15,424 bases of DNA. Source: Alphaproteobacteria bacterium. GTDB lineage: Bacteria > Pseudomonadota > Alphaproteobacteria > GCA-2731375. The stretch is from NCBI GenBank assembly GCA_028281075.1, contig JANQKO010000178.1, positions 1-15,424 of the forward strand. Direction: 5' to 3'. Below the pieces are notes generated by a model. The model did no database searches, was not told where the DNA came from, and was given only the letters and a program-made list of their open reading frames with translations. Of this stretch, positions 6,966 through 13,782 are shown one piece after another (the first letter of the stretch is position 1; each line of letters begins with the position of its first letter). The translations under genes were made by a program, and so were the position numbers.

Positions 6966-8027
6966 TCAGAGAACACCGAAGCCGATTAATCCGGTCACCG
7001 CCGAGACATTGGAGACGATGGCGACCAGCGTTTCCCACAGCGGCAGCGGCCACGTCGGCGCGTCCCGGTAGGACGCCAGCTCACCCGCCTTGGCCTCGAT
7101 CTGCCCGTGCAGCGCACCCAGTGTCCCGAGCTGGTCGCGAGCGGACGAGACCGCGCCGAACGCCAGGGTCTGACGGCGAAGCCGCGCGAGTTCGTCCTCG
7201 AGCGGCGCCACCAGCGGCAGGAAATACCGCGCCTTGTAATCACGCATGGCGCCTCTCAACGCCAGTGCGGGAACCAGGACCGCGAGGCTGAAGACGATGA
7301 GAATATTGAACAGGATCAGCCGGACGAACTGACCGGTCCAGATCGGGTCGACGTACTCCGGCGGGCAAGGGGCCGCCGGCGTCACGTCAACATGGCAGAA
7401 ATAGGGGGCCGCGAACGGAAACTGTTTTTCGATTACGTAGAACCAGAACAGCATGTAGACAGTCGGAATCAGCACGATCACCGCCTGCCGAAAATAGAAC
7501 TCGCCGAGAATCAGCAAGCCGCTCGACTTGTCGGCGGCGTTTCTGGTCAGAACGACATCGACGCCGGCCTTCTTGAAATGAATCGGCAACAGCCCGGTGG
7601 CGATCGCCCATCCGAACCGGTTCGCCACCAGAAACGCACCGGCGATCGAGCCGAGTGTCAGATGAAGCTTGCCGTCAGGGACCGCGTTCGCCAGCCATAC
7701 GCCGACCGCCGTCAACGGAATCAACACGACGGCGGTGCCGACGGAAGACATCAAGCAGATGCGCGCAAACCGCCGCCGCAATTCAGCGCCGAAATCACTG
7801 GCCAGCAGCACGCCGCCGCGAAGCAGGCCGTCGAACCGGCCTTGGAAGCCGTTCTGAACGCGCCGCGCGATATAGACCGTGACCAGAAGGACGGCGAAGC
7901 CCGACGGCGCCATGGGGTCTTCGTTATGCGCGACACCGCCGAACCGGGCGGGCGCGATCAGGAACGCCGCAAAGTAGATCAGACCAATGATGAAGACGAT
8001 CCGGTCGGCCTTCGCCAACATCGCCAT
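6966..8027 (-). CDS. Seven-helix membrane protein of unknown function
   Basis: The protein has 353 residues. Hydrophobic segments lie at about 8-26, 41-54, 92-113, 124-147, 180-198, 234-256 and 332-353. A loop at about 200-232 contains two Cys (211 and 221), which could form a disulphide if it faces the periplasm. Residues about 258-325 are charged and helical (ARLRRQTLAF, then QIEAKAGELASY) and probably form a cytoplasmic coiled segment before the last helix. I recognise no family and no catalytic motif. The start at 8027 has a G-rich stretch about 8 bases upstream; ATG at 8021 is an alternative. The nearest co-oriented gene, the ceramidase-family gene, ends 127 bases upstream, so it could be the last gene of that transcript or stand alone. 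Confidence 0.75.
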   Translation of the reverse strand: MAMLAKADRIVFIIGLIYFAAFLIAPARFGGVAHNEDPMAPSGFAVLLVTVYIARRVQNGFQGRFDGLLRGGVLLASDFGAELRRRFARICLMSSVGTAVVLIPLTAVGVWLANAVPDGKLHLTLGSIAGAFLVANRFGWAIATGLLPIHFKKAGVDVVLTRNAADKSSGLLILGEFYFRQAVIVLIPTVYMLFWFYVIEKQFPFAAPYFCHVDVTPAAPCPPEYVDPIWTGQFVRLILFNILIVFSLAVLVPALALRGAMRDYKARYFLPLVAPLEDELARLRRQTLAFGAVSSARDQLGTLGALHGQIEAKAGELASYRDAPTWPLPLWETLVAIVSNVSAVTGLIGFGVL

Positions 8028-8154
8028 CCGCCCATCCCCCGGCGCGCCCGGCCGCTGATCGCGGAAACCGGCTACGTCACCTTAGGAGAAGTATTCGCCG
8101 CTGTTCAACCGCCGCCGCGCGGCAAAGTGGCGGTGACGTTGTCGGCCCGCCGGT

Positions 8155-8841
8155 CTATGACAGACCTCTCCGGAGCGGTTCCGCGCCGGTCCGCGCGACC
8201 AGCAGGATCAGATAGCCCAGCAGCGTGCCGTTCAGGATATGCCAGACGAAATGCGTGCCCAGCGGCCAGGCCGCGCAGAGCGGCGCGTCGATGGTGCGGA
8301 AGGTGAGCGAGACAGCGAACAGGCCGGCGGCGAGCAGCAGGCCGCGGCCGGCCGGCAAGCCTTTCGCGGCCAGCAGGACGCCGCAGACGGCCAGCGCCAG
8401 CAGCGCCGGCAGGTAGCCGGCGCCGCCGCGCGGGGCATCGCCCAGCACGACACCGGCACCCGCGGTGATCGCCAACGACGCCGGTATGTAGGCCAGGCCG
8501 ATGACGACCGCCAAGGGCCATCCCAGGCCGAAGAAGCGCCGCAGCACGATGGTCAGGTAGCTGATGATGAACAGCAGGATCGGCAGCACGTCGGCGATCC
8601 CGGCCCAGCGCGTCGCGAAGGTATGGAACAGGAACGAGCCGGTGCCGATGGCGAACACGAGCACCACCAGCAGGATCACCGGCGCGTCGAGACGGCCGGC
8701 GCGGCGCGCGGCGATCAGGCCGACGATGCCGGCGGCGATGAAGGCCGCGTTGGTGACGGCGTTGACCGGCTCGGACCAGAAGGCGAAATCCGTGCGCTCG
8801 CAATAGGCGTCGACCTGCGCCGTCAGCGGCGACGATGCCAT
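8155..8841 (-). CDS. Ceramidase-family (CREST superfamily) membrane hydrolase
   Basis: The protein has 228 residues, mostly hydrophobic, with about seven membrane helices. The family N-terminus is clear (YCERTDFAFWSEPVNAVTN, 13-31). The CREST metal-site pattern is complete: Ser69 and His73 in GTGSFLFH, Asp84 in GIADVLP, and His197 and His201 in THFVWHILNG. Alkaline ceramidases of this family are integral zinc amidases that cleave the N-acyl bond of ceramide; bacterial members are little characterised, so the lipid substrate is open. I chose the ATG at 8841 because the family motif starts just after it; a longer in-frame extension upstream is antisense noise over the next gene. It lies 26 bases after the quinone reductase stop, with a G-rich stretch before the start, so co-transcription is likely. 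Confidence 0.85.
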   Translation of the reverse strand: MASSPLTAQVDAYCERTDFAFWSEPVNAVTNAAFIAAGIVGLIAARRAGRLDAPVILLVVLVFAIGTGSFLFHTFATRWAGIADVLPILLFIISYLTIVLRRFFGLGWPLAVVIGLAYIPASLAITAGAGVVLGDAPRGGAGYLPALLALAVCGVLLAAKGLPAGRGLLLAAGLFAVSLTFRTIDAPLCAAWPLGTHFVWHILNGTLLGYLILLVARTGAEPLRRGLS

Positions 8842-8867
8842 GCCCGCCCCCCGTGCCCGGACGGCGC

Positions 8868-9827
8868 TCAGGCGCCGGAGACGGTCAGCACCGCCTTGCC
8901 GTCGAAGGTCCGGTCCATCAGGTCGCGGGCCTGGCCGGCGATTTCGGACCAATCCGTGACCCGGTCGATGCGGCAATCGAGGCGGCCGGCCTCGAGCAGC
9001 CCCAGCAGGCGCGGGAAGGCCGCCGACGGCGGCTCGATCTCGCTGGTGGCGTAGAGATGCATGCCGCGCAGCGCGGCGCGGCCGTGCAGGAACAGATCGG
9101 CGACCGGCAGGGTCACCTCGGGGCTGCCGGAAACGCCGTAGCTCACGCAGACGCCGTCCTTGTCCAGCGCCTTCACCGCGTTCGCCAGCAGCGGCCCGCC
9201 GATGGCGTCCATGGCGAAGCGGAAGGGTCCGTTCCCGGCGAAGCCGCCGCCGTCGTCGGTGACCAGCACCTCGTCGGCGCCAAGCGCGCGGGCGAAGACG
9301 GCCTTCTCGGCCGAGCGGACCTGCGCCGTCACCCGCGCGCCGGCATGCCTGGCGAGCTGGATCGCGAACATGCCGACGCCGCCCGAGGCGCCGGTGATCA
9401 GCGCCTTGCGGCCGAGCAGCGCCCGCGCCATGTCGATGCAGTGCAGCGCCGTCAGGCCGGCGACCGGCAGCGTCGCCGCCTGCTCGAAGCTGACCGCGTC
9501 GGGCAGCGGCGCCAGGTCCGGGGTCGGTACGCGGACCTGTTCGGCCCAACCGTCCATGCCGCGGCAGAAGCCGACGACGCGCGTGCCCGCCGCCGGCCCC
9601 CGGCCGTCGGCGGCCGGTGCCGCCACCGTGCCGGCGATGTCCCAGCCGATCGTGTTGCCGGCCTCGGTCGCGTTCATGGCGCGCTTCACCTCGCCGCGGT
9701 TGAGCGAGAAGGCGGCGACGCGGACCAGGGCCTCGTTCGTGGCCGGCGCGCGAAGCGCGACGTCCGCCAGGCGCAGGCCGTCGCCTCCGGGATCCGTCAC
9801 CACCGCGCGTATCCGTTCGCCCGCCAT
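8868..9827 (-). CDS. Zinc-independent MDR-family quinone reductase-like oxidoreductase
   Basis: The protein has 319 residues, the usual length of NADPH:quinone oxidoreductase (QOR)-type medium-chain dehydrogenases. It has the GroES-like half (LVRVAAFSLNRGEV, 35-47, then GWDIAGTV, 61-68), the catalytic-domain entry AATLPVAGLTAL (117-128) and the nucleotide motif GASGGVG (146-152). The structural and catalytic zinc Cys pattern of alcohol dehydrogenases is absent. It probably reduces quinones, enones or other electrophiles with NADPH. The start at 9827 is set by a good ribosome site (GGAGG, 8 bases before the ATG). It is divergent from the selenoperoxiredoxin gene and shares the operator-like site at 9954-9971 with it; a minus-strand CATAAT at 9949-9954 could be its -10. 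It is followed closely by the ceramidase-family gene. Confidence 0.9.
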   Translation of the reverse strand: MAGERIRAVVTDPGGDGLRLADVALRAPATNEALVRVAAFSLNRGEVKRAMNATEAGNTIGWDIAGTVAAPAADGRGPAAGTRVVGFCRGMDGWAEQVRVPTPDLAPLPDAVSFEQAATLPVAGLTALHCIDMARALLGRKALITGASGGVGMFAIQLARHAGARVTAQVRSAEKAVFARALGADEVLVTDDGGGFAGNGPFRFAMDAIGGPLLANAVKALDKDGVCVSYGVSGSPEVTLPVADLFLHGRAALRGMHLYATSEIEPPSAAFPRLLGLLEAGRLDCRIDRVTDWSEIAGQARDLMDRTFDGKAVLTVSGA

Positions 9828-9953
9828 GCCGGCGCCCTCCAATGCCGTGATCGAAACGATCTCTCTGATGTAGCTCGCGCCACGGCCGGCACAAGCCCCC
9901 GGCGCCGCCGAGCGGCCACGAGATAGCGCTTGCAACGACGGTTCCCGGAAATT

Positions 9954-9971
9954 ATGTACTATTTGGTACAT
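9954..9971. promoter_or_regulatory. Operator-like inverted repeat between divergent redox genes
   Basis: ATGTAC-TATTTG-GTACAT is a perfect 6-bp inverted repeat with a 6-base spacer. It lies 30 bases before the peroxiredoxin start and 127 bases before the quinone reductase start. On the plus strand it overlaps the -10 expected from TTGCAA at 9930-9935 (17-base spacing). On the minus strand it lies between a weak -35 (GTCAAA) and CATAAT. This geometry suits a repressor controlling both genes. HxlR/MarR or TetR-type redox regulators often act this way, but no regulator gene is in the window and I cannot name it. Confidence 0.65.
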
Positions 9972-10000
9972 TTTGACCGGCCGCAAATCGAGGAGGCAGC

Positions 10001-10672
10001 ATGTCATTGGCGGAACGGCTTGACACCCTGCGCGCGGCGGGGGCCAAGCGCATACCGGAAGAAAGGCGCGCCGTGATGCGCGGCGCCACGGAGGACCTGC
10101 GCCGGTCGGGCATTCTCGACGGCGTGGCCAAGGTCGGCGACCGCTTCCCGGCCTTCGCGTTGAACAACGCCGACGGCGAGCCGGTGCGGTCATCCGACCT
10201 GCTGGCGCGCGGCGCGGTCGTCCTGACGGTCTTTCGCGGCGCCTGGTGACCCTACTGCAATGCAGAGCTGTATGCTTTGCAGGCAGTCCTGGGAGACCTT
10301 GAAGCGAACGGCGCGAGCCTGGTGGCGCTGACGCCGCACCTGGCCGAGCACAGCCGCGCCATGCGGCGGAAACACGGGCTGAACTATCACCTGCTGACCG
10401 ATCCGGGAAATGCCTACGCGGCGGAGCTGGGCCTGAGATTCACGTTCCCCGACGACCTGCGGGAGATCTACCGCGGCATCGACATCGACCTGCCGCGGTA
10501 CAATGGCGACGATAGCTGGACGCTGCCGGTGCCGGCGCGCTTCGTCGTCGATCCCGACGGCATCATCCGGGCGGCCGATGTCGACGTCGACTATACCCGC
10601 CGGCCGGAACCGGAAAAGACGCTGGCCGACGTCAGGGCCCTGGGCCTGGGACCGCTGCCCGACGCCCGGTAG
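10001..10672 (+). CDS. Peroxiredoxin-like selenoprotein (in-frame TGA read as selenocysteine)
   Basis: The protein has 223 residues if the TGA at 10247-10249 is read as selenocysteine. The frame before it (82 residues, ending VVLTVFRGAW) and after it (PYCNAELYALQ) is the same frame, and together they make a full AhpC/TSA peroxiredoxin-like protein: GDRFPAFALNNADGEPV (46-62), FRGAW-U83-PYC86, HGLNYHLLTDPGN in the middle, PARFVVDPDGIIR near the end. Relatives have FRGxWCPYC, so the TGA replaces exactly the peroxidatic Cys codon while the second Cys (86) stays, giving a UxxC redox pair. A SECIS-like hairpin follows. The start has a strong site (AGGAGG, 9991-9996). Expected role: cytoplasmic reduction of peroxides or disulphides. 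A pseudogene is the alternative, but no other lesion is seen. It is divergent from the quinone reductase and converges on the decarboxylase gene, 7 bases apart. Confidence 0.85.
10247..10249 (+). other. Selenocysteine codon (TGA recoding site)
   Basis: The TGA stands between Trp82 and Pro84 at the peroxidatic-cysteine position of the FRGxWCxxC motif. One base change from TGC or TGT gives TGA. The reading frame stays open for another 140 codons in the correct family sequence to a TAG at 10670-10672. Confidence 0.82.
10255..10282 (+). promoter_or_regulatory. Bacterial SECIS-like hairpin
   Basis: The hairpin starts 6 bases after the TGA. CTGCAA (10255-10260) pairs with TTGCAG (10277-10282), then a T/T mismatch, then GCA (10262-10264) pairs with TGC (10273-10275), leaving an 8-base loop GAGCTGTA. 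The loop opens with G and begins 16 bases after the TGA. A G among the first loop bases and a loop roughly 16-37 bases downstream are the known bacterial SECIS constraints for SelB binding. A small competing hairpin (CTGC-AAT-GCAG, 10255-10265) is possible. Folding was done by eye, without energy calculation. Confidence 0.7.
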
Positions 10673-10679
10673 CGGCCGA

Positions 10680-11669
10680 TCAGATGCCGAAGAAGGCGCG
10701 GGCGTTGCCGCCGAGGATACGGGCCTTGGCCGCGGCCGTGAGGCCGCCATGCCCGCGCACCAGGCCGCCGACCCGCTGCTCGCCGAGGGGGAAGGGGTAG
10801 TCGGAGCCGAGCATCACCCGCGCCTCGCCCATCACCGAGACCAGCAGGCCGAGCGCGCCGGCATCGAAGACGGCGCTGTCGACATGGAACCGGTCGACAT
10901 AGGACGATGGCGGGTTGGGACAGTCCTCGCGCACGATGTCGCGCTGGCGCCAGGCGTTGTCGACCCGGCCCAGCAGGTAGGCGAAGCTGCCGCCGCCATG
11001 GGCGAAGCAGAGCTTCAGTGACCGCGGCAGGCGTTCGAAGGCGCCCGACAGGATCAGCGAGAGGATGGCGAGCTGGGTCTCGGCCGGCATCGCCACCAGC
11101 CAGGGCAGCATGTATTTCGGCATGCGCTCGCGCGCCATCATGTCCCAGGGATGCACCAGCACGGCCGCGCCCTCGTCGGCGCAGTGCCGCAGGAAGGTGA
11201 TCAGGCCGGCGTCGTCCAGGTTCTTGGCGCCGACATGGTTGCCGATCTGCACGCCCAGATGGCCGTCCCGCATGGCGCGGCTGACCTCGGCGCAGGCGAG
11301 GTCGATATCCTGCAGCGGTACCTGGCACAGCGCCTTCAGGCGGTCGGGCCGGTGCGCGCAGAGCGCCAGCGCCGCGTCGTTGAAGATCCGGGCGCAGTCG
11401 CGCGCCTCGGCGGCCGGCCGCATATAGGCGAACAGCAGCGGCGTCGCGCAGAGGATCTGCACGTCGATGCCGTCGCGGTCCATCTCTTCCAGCCGCACGG
11501 CCGGATTCCAGCAGGCTTCGTAGATCGGCCGGAACTCCCGGTCGCCCAGCATGACCATGGCCTTGCCGCCGCCGAGATGCTTCATCCAGGGCCAGTCCGG
11601 CGTGCCGAAGCGTTCTGCCAGGTCGGGCCAGGTCTCGGGAAAGAAATGGCTGTGCATGTCGACGATCAT
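10680..11669 (-). CDS. nbaD: 2-amino-3-carboxymuconate-6-semialdehyde decarboxylase (ACMSD)
   Basis: The protein has 329 residues, an amidohydrolase-superfamily enzyme of ACMSD length. The metal and active-site residues line up in order and spacing: His6 and His8 in MIVDMHSHFFPE, His173 in LVHPWD, His224 in FAHGGG, Asp290 in GSDYPF. The enzyme removes CO2 from the ring-opened product of 3-hydroxyanthranilate, giving 2-aminomuconate semialdehyde and steering the pathway away from quinolinate. I chose the ATG at 11669 because the metal motif begins immediately; there is no strong ribosome site, fitting translational coupling to the dioxygenase gene that ends 13 bases upstream. Other ortho-decarboxylases of this superfamily (e.g. 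gamma-resorcylate type) are possible in principle, but the neighbouring dioxygenase makes ACMSD by far the best call. Confidence 0.92.
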   Translation of the reverse strand: MIVDMHSHFFPETWPDLAERFGTPDWPWMKHLGGGKAMVMLGDREFRPIYEACWNPAVRLEEMDRDGIDVQILCATPLLFAYMRPAAEARDCARIFNDAALALCAHRPDRLKALCQVPLQDIDLACAEVSRAMRDGHLGVQIGNHVGAKNLDDAGLITFLRHCADEGAAVLVHPWDMMARERMPKYMLPWLVAMPAETQLAILSLILSGAFERLPRSLKLCFAHGGGSFAYLLGRVDNAWRQRDIVREDCPNPPSSYVDRFHVDSAVFDAGALGLLVSVMGEARVMLGSDYPFPLGEQRVGGLVRGHGGLTAAAKARILGGNARAFFGI

Positions 11670-11682
11670 GGGGCGCGCGCCG

Positions 11683-12228
11683 TCAATCGAGCGTGGCCCA
11701 GCCGTCCGGCGGCTCCTTGCCCGGGTGCAGGGCACCGCAGGCCGGGCAGGTACGCGCGTCGGTGTCGTCGTAGAACGCCTGATAGAGCGGCGGCAGGTCG
11801 CGCACCAGGCTCTGCAGCAGGACCTCGACCCGGTGCACCAGGTGGCCGCAATCGAAGCAGTACCACTCGAAGGCGTCCTTCTCGCCGGGCGGCCGCTTCG
11901 GCTCGATCACCAGGCCGACGCTGCCGGCCATCGGCCGCTGCGGCGAATGCCGGACATGCGGCGGCAGCAGGAAGATGTCGCCCTCGCGGATCGGCGCGTC
12001 GTAGAAGGTCTCGCCGTCATGGAGCTTCAGGACCATGTCGCCCTGGAGCTGATAGAAGAACTCCTCGACCGGATCGTCGTGAAAGTCCGTGCGCCGGTTC
12101 GGTCCGCCGACGACGGTCACCATCAGGTCGGCCTCCTCCCAGATCTGCTGGTTGCCAACCGGCGGCCGCAGCAGGTGCCGATGCCTCTCGATCCAGTCCT
12201 GGAAGTTGAACGCGGCGAGCCGGGTCAT
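11683..12228 (-). CDS. nbaC: 3-hydroxyanthranilate 3,4-dioxygenase
   Basis: The protein has 181 residues, a single-domain bacterial-type cupin dioxygenase. The iron ligands are His50 and Glu56 (FHDDPVEEFF) and His94 (HVRHSP). Arg46, Arg98 and Glu109 sit where the substrate-binding residues are expected. The bacterial rubredoxin-like second iron site is complete: Cys124/Cys127 (CFDC) and Cys161/Cys164 (CPAC). It opens the ring of 3-hydroxyanthranilate with O2 to ACMS, the substrate of the next gene's product. The start at 12228 has an ideal ribosome site (AGGAGG, 6 bases before). Upstream, a minus-strand TATAGT at 12259-12264 may be the -10. Later pathway enzymes (semialdehyde dehydrogenase, aminomuconate deaminase) are not in the window. 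Confidence 0.95.
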   Translation of the reverse strand: MTRLAAFNFQDWIERHRHLLRPPVGNQQIWEEADLMVTVVGGPNRRTDFHDDPVEEFFYQLQGDMVLKLHDGETFYDAPIREGDIFLLPPHVRHSPQRPMAGSVGLVIEPKRPPGEKDAFEWYCFDCGHLVHRVEVLLQSLVRDLPPLYQAFYDDTDARTCPACGALHPGKEPPDGWATLD

Positions 12229-12258
12229 GCGTGCCTCCTGCGGCCGTTCTGCCAACCG

Positions 12259-12264
12259 ACTATA
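12259..12264 (-). promoter_or_regulatory. Putative -10 box of the dioxygenase-decarboxylase operon
   Basis: TATAGT on the minus strand, 31 bases before the dioxygenase start, in the only AT-containing patch of the 84-base gap to the kinase gene. No convincing -35 is visible, so this is weak. Confidence 0.35.
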
Positions 12265-12312
12265 CAGCCGGCCGGCGGCCGAAGGCAGCGATCTGAAGGT
12301 GCCGACCGGACG

Positions 12313-13623
12313 CTAGGCCGCGATGTCGGGCAGGATCAGGCAGTCCGGCGGGAAACGCAGCTCGACCAGCGTGCCGACGCCGACCTCGCTCTTGATGGTC
12401 AGCGCGCCGTTGTGCAGCTCGATCAGCTTCTTCGTCAGCGGCAGGCCGAGACCGGCGCCGTCGACGCTGCGGTTATGGCCGCTGTCGAGCTGAACGAACG
12501 GCAGCATGACCCGGTCCAGGTCTTCGGCGGCCATGCCGATGCCGTCGTCGCGCACGCCGATGACCAGGTCGCCGTCCCGGTCGATGGCGACCGACAGGCC
12601 GATATGTCCGCCGGCTTCGGTGAACTGCACGGCATTCATCAGCAGGTTCATCAGCACCTGCCGCATGCGGCGCTCGTCCCCCGCCATCGGCGGCAGGTCC
12701 TGGGCGATCCTGGGCTCGATCTTGACGCCCTTGCGGTCGGCCTGGGTCGAGACCATGCGCAGCGCCTTCGTCGCCGTGTCGCCGATATCGATCGGCTGCA
12801 TATGGCAGTCCAGCTCGCCGGCCTCGGCCTTCGAGTAATCCAGGATGTCGTTGATCAGCGACAGCAGGTGCGTGCCGCTGTTGTGAATGTCGCCGACATA
12901 GCTCTCGTACTGGGCGCTGCCCAGCGGGCCGTGGATTTCATTAGCCATGGCCTCGGAAAAGCCGATGATCGCGTTCAGCGGCGTACGCAGTTCGTGGCTC
13001 ATCGTGGCCAGGAACTCGGTCTTGGTCCGGTTGCCGACCTCGGCGTCGTTCAACGCCTTCTGCAGCTCGACGTTCGATTGCCGCAACTGCTTGAAGGTGT
13101 CGTCCAGCACCCGGTTCGGCATCACCTGCACCAGGATCGAGATCGAGCCGGCGGCGATCGCCGCGACGGCGGCGACCACGGCCGCGTAGTAGGCGACCGG
13201 CAGCATGCTCTTGGTGACGCTGACCGTGCCGACGCGCTGGGCCTCGAAATAGATCGCGCGGGTGCGGACCATGGTCGGCCAGCGCTGCGCGTAGCCCTTG
13301 GCCAGGACGATATCGCCGTTGGCGTTGGCCAGCTCGACGAAGATCTGGGTGCCGTCGAGCTGGCGGTCGGTCAGCAGGGCGTCGAGGCGGTCCGTCTCGG
13401 CCTGCCAGGCCGTCGGATTGGTGTGCACGAACCGGGCGACCTCGTCGGCCTGCTTGGTGACCTCGGCATAGAGGTCGGTGATCTCGTGATTGAGGGTGAT
13501 GGCGACATAGCCGGCCGGCGCCGTGATCGCCATCAGCACGGCGATCACGCCGACCAGATTGGCGACCAGCCGGTGCACGCGCTCGGCTTCGCGCTGTAAC
13601 ATGGATGCGTGGGCGACGTTCAT
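12313..13623 (-). CDS. Membrane-bound sensor histidine kinase (PleC/DivJ-like HisKA class)
   Basis: The protein has 436 residues. A first membrane helix (about 20-43) is followed by a periplasmic region of about 100 residues (46-140) and a second helix (about 142-166), then a coiled linker (172-196). The HisKA domain holds His210 in FLATMSHELRTPLNAIIGFSEAM; the continuation NEIHGPLG is typical of alphaproteobacterial cell-cycle kinases. The ATPase domain is complete: N box NLLMNAVQFT (Asn330), DDGIGM (359-364), GAGLGLPLTKKLIELHNG (389-406). The N box has Gln where Lys is common (NAxKFT). No response regulator is encoded beside it and it has no receiver domain, so it is an orphan kinase. A CtrA box sits upstream. 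The start at 13623 is preceded by a GGGG stretch; DivJ/PleC identity itself is not claimed. Confidence 0.9.
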   Translation of the reverse strand: MNVAHASMLQREAERVHRLVANLVGVIAVLMAITAPAGYVAITLNHEITDLYAEVTKQADEVARFVHTNPTAWQAETDRLDALLTDRQLDGTQIFVELANANGDIVLAKGYAQRWPTMVRTRAIYFEAQRVGTVSVTKSMLPVAYYAAVVAAVAAIAAGSISILVQVMPNRVLDDTFKQLRQSNVELQKALNDAEVGNRTKTEFLATMSHELRTPLNAIIGFSEAMANEIHGPLGSAQYESYVGDIHNSGTHLLSLINDILDYSKAEAGELDCHMQPIDIGDTATKALRMVSTQADRKGVKIEPRIAQDLPPMAGDERRMRQVLMNLLMNAVQFTEAGGHIGLSVAIDRDGDLVIGVRDDGIGMAAEDLDRVMLPFVQLDSGHNRSVDGAGLGLPLTKKLIELHNGALTIKSEVGVGTLVELRFPPDCLILPDIAA

Positions 13624-13745
13624 TTCGACCCCATGAGGCCGGTTTCGGGACGGTTGTTGCCGGTAACGACGGCGCGACCGTGGCGGTCCGGCGGTTACGG
13701 GAAACACGGGCGCGGCGCGACCGGTGCGCCTACGTCGCATCTCAC

Positions 13746-13763
13746 GCAAATTCTAATATTTGC
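13746..13763. repeat. Perfect inverted repeat over the kinase promoter -10
   Basis: GCAAAT-TCTAAT-ATTTGC has 6-bp arms and a 6-base spacer. The minus-strand -10 candidate TAGAAT (13750-13755) lies within it, so a bound repressor would block the kinase promoter. The regulator is unknown; the AT-rich arms could also arise by chance. Confidence 0.4.
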
Positions 13764-13767
13764 CGCC

Positions 13768-13782
13768 TTAAGTTGAGGTTAA
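13768..13782. promoter_or_regulatory. CtrA-binding site (TTAA-N7-TTAA)
   Basis: TTAAGTTGAGGTTAA matches the full CtrA consensus TTAA-N7-TTAA exactly, and on the minus strand reads TTAAC-N6-TTAA. Relative to the minus-strand -10 candidate TAGAAT (13750-13755) the box covers about -25 to -39, the position from which CtrA activates promoters. It therefore most likely drives the kinase gene with a leader of about 120 bases; influence on the divergent ChaN-like gene is also possible. Confidence 0.7.

Noticed and set aside
6721..7053. Small minus-strand frames between the membrane protein and the autotransporter
   Set aside because: They overlap the end of the membrane protein gene or the AT-rich spacer, lack ribosome sites and resemble no family.
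8842..9894. A long N-terminal extension of the ceramidase-family frame
   Set aside because: The extension is the quinone reductase gene read in another frame; the family sequence begins at the ATG at 8841.
10001..10249. Reading the peroxiredoxin as a nonsense-mutated pseudogene or as two short genes
   Set aside because: The only lesion is a TGA at the exact redox Cys codon, followed by a SECIS-like hairpin and an intact frame; there is no ribosome site or plausible start for a separate second gene. It remains the main alternative if no selenocysteine machinery exists.
11551..13599. A 682-codon open frame on the plus strand across the dioxygenase, decarboxylase and kinase genes
   Set aside because: It runs antisense to three well-supported genes, including all catalytic motifs of the kinase, and has shadow-type composition.
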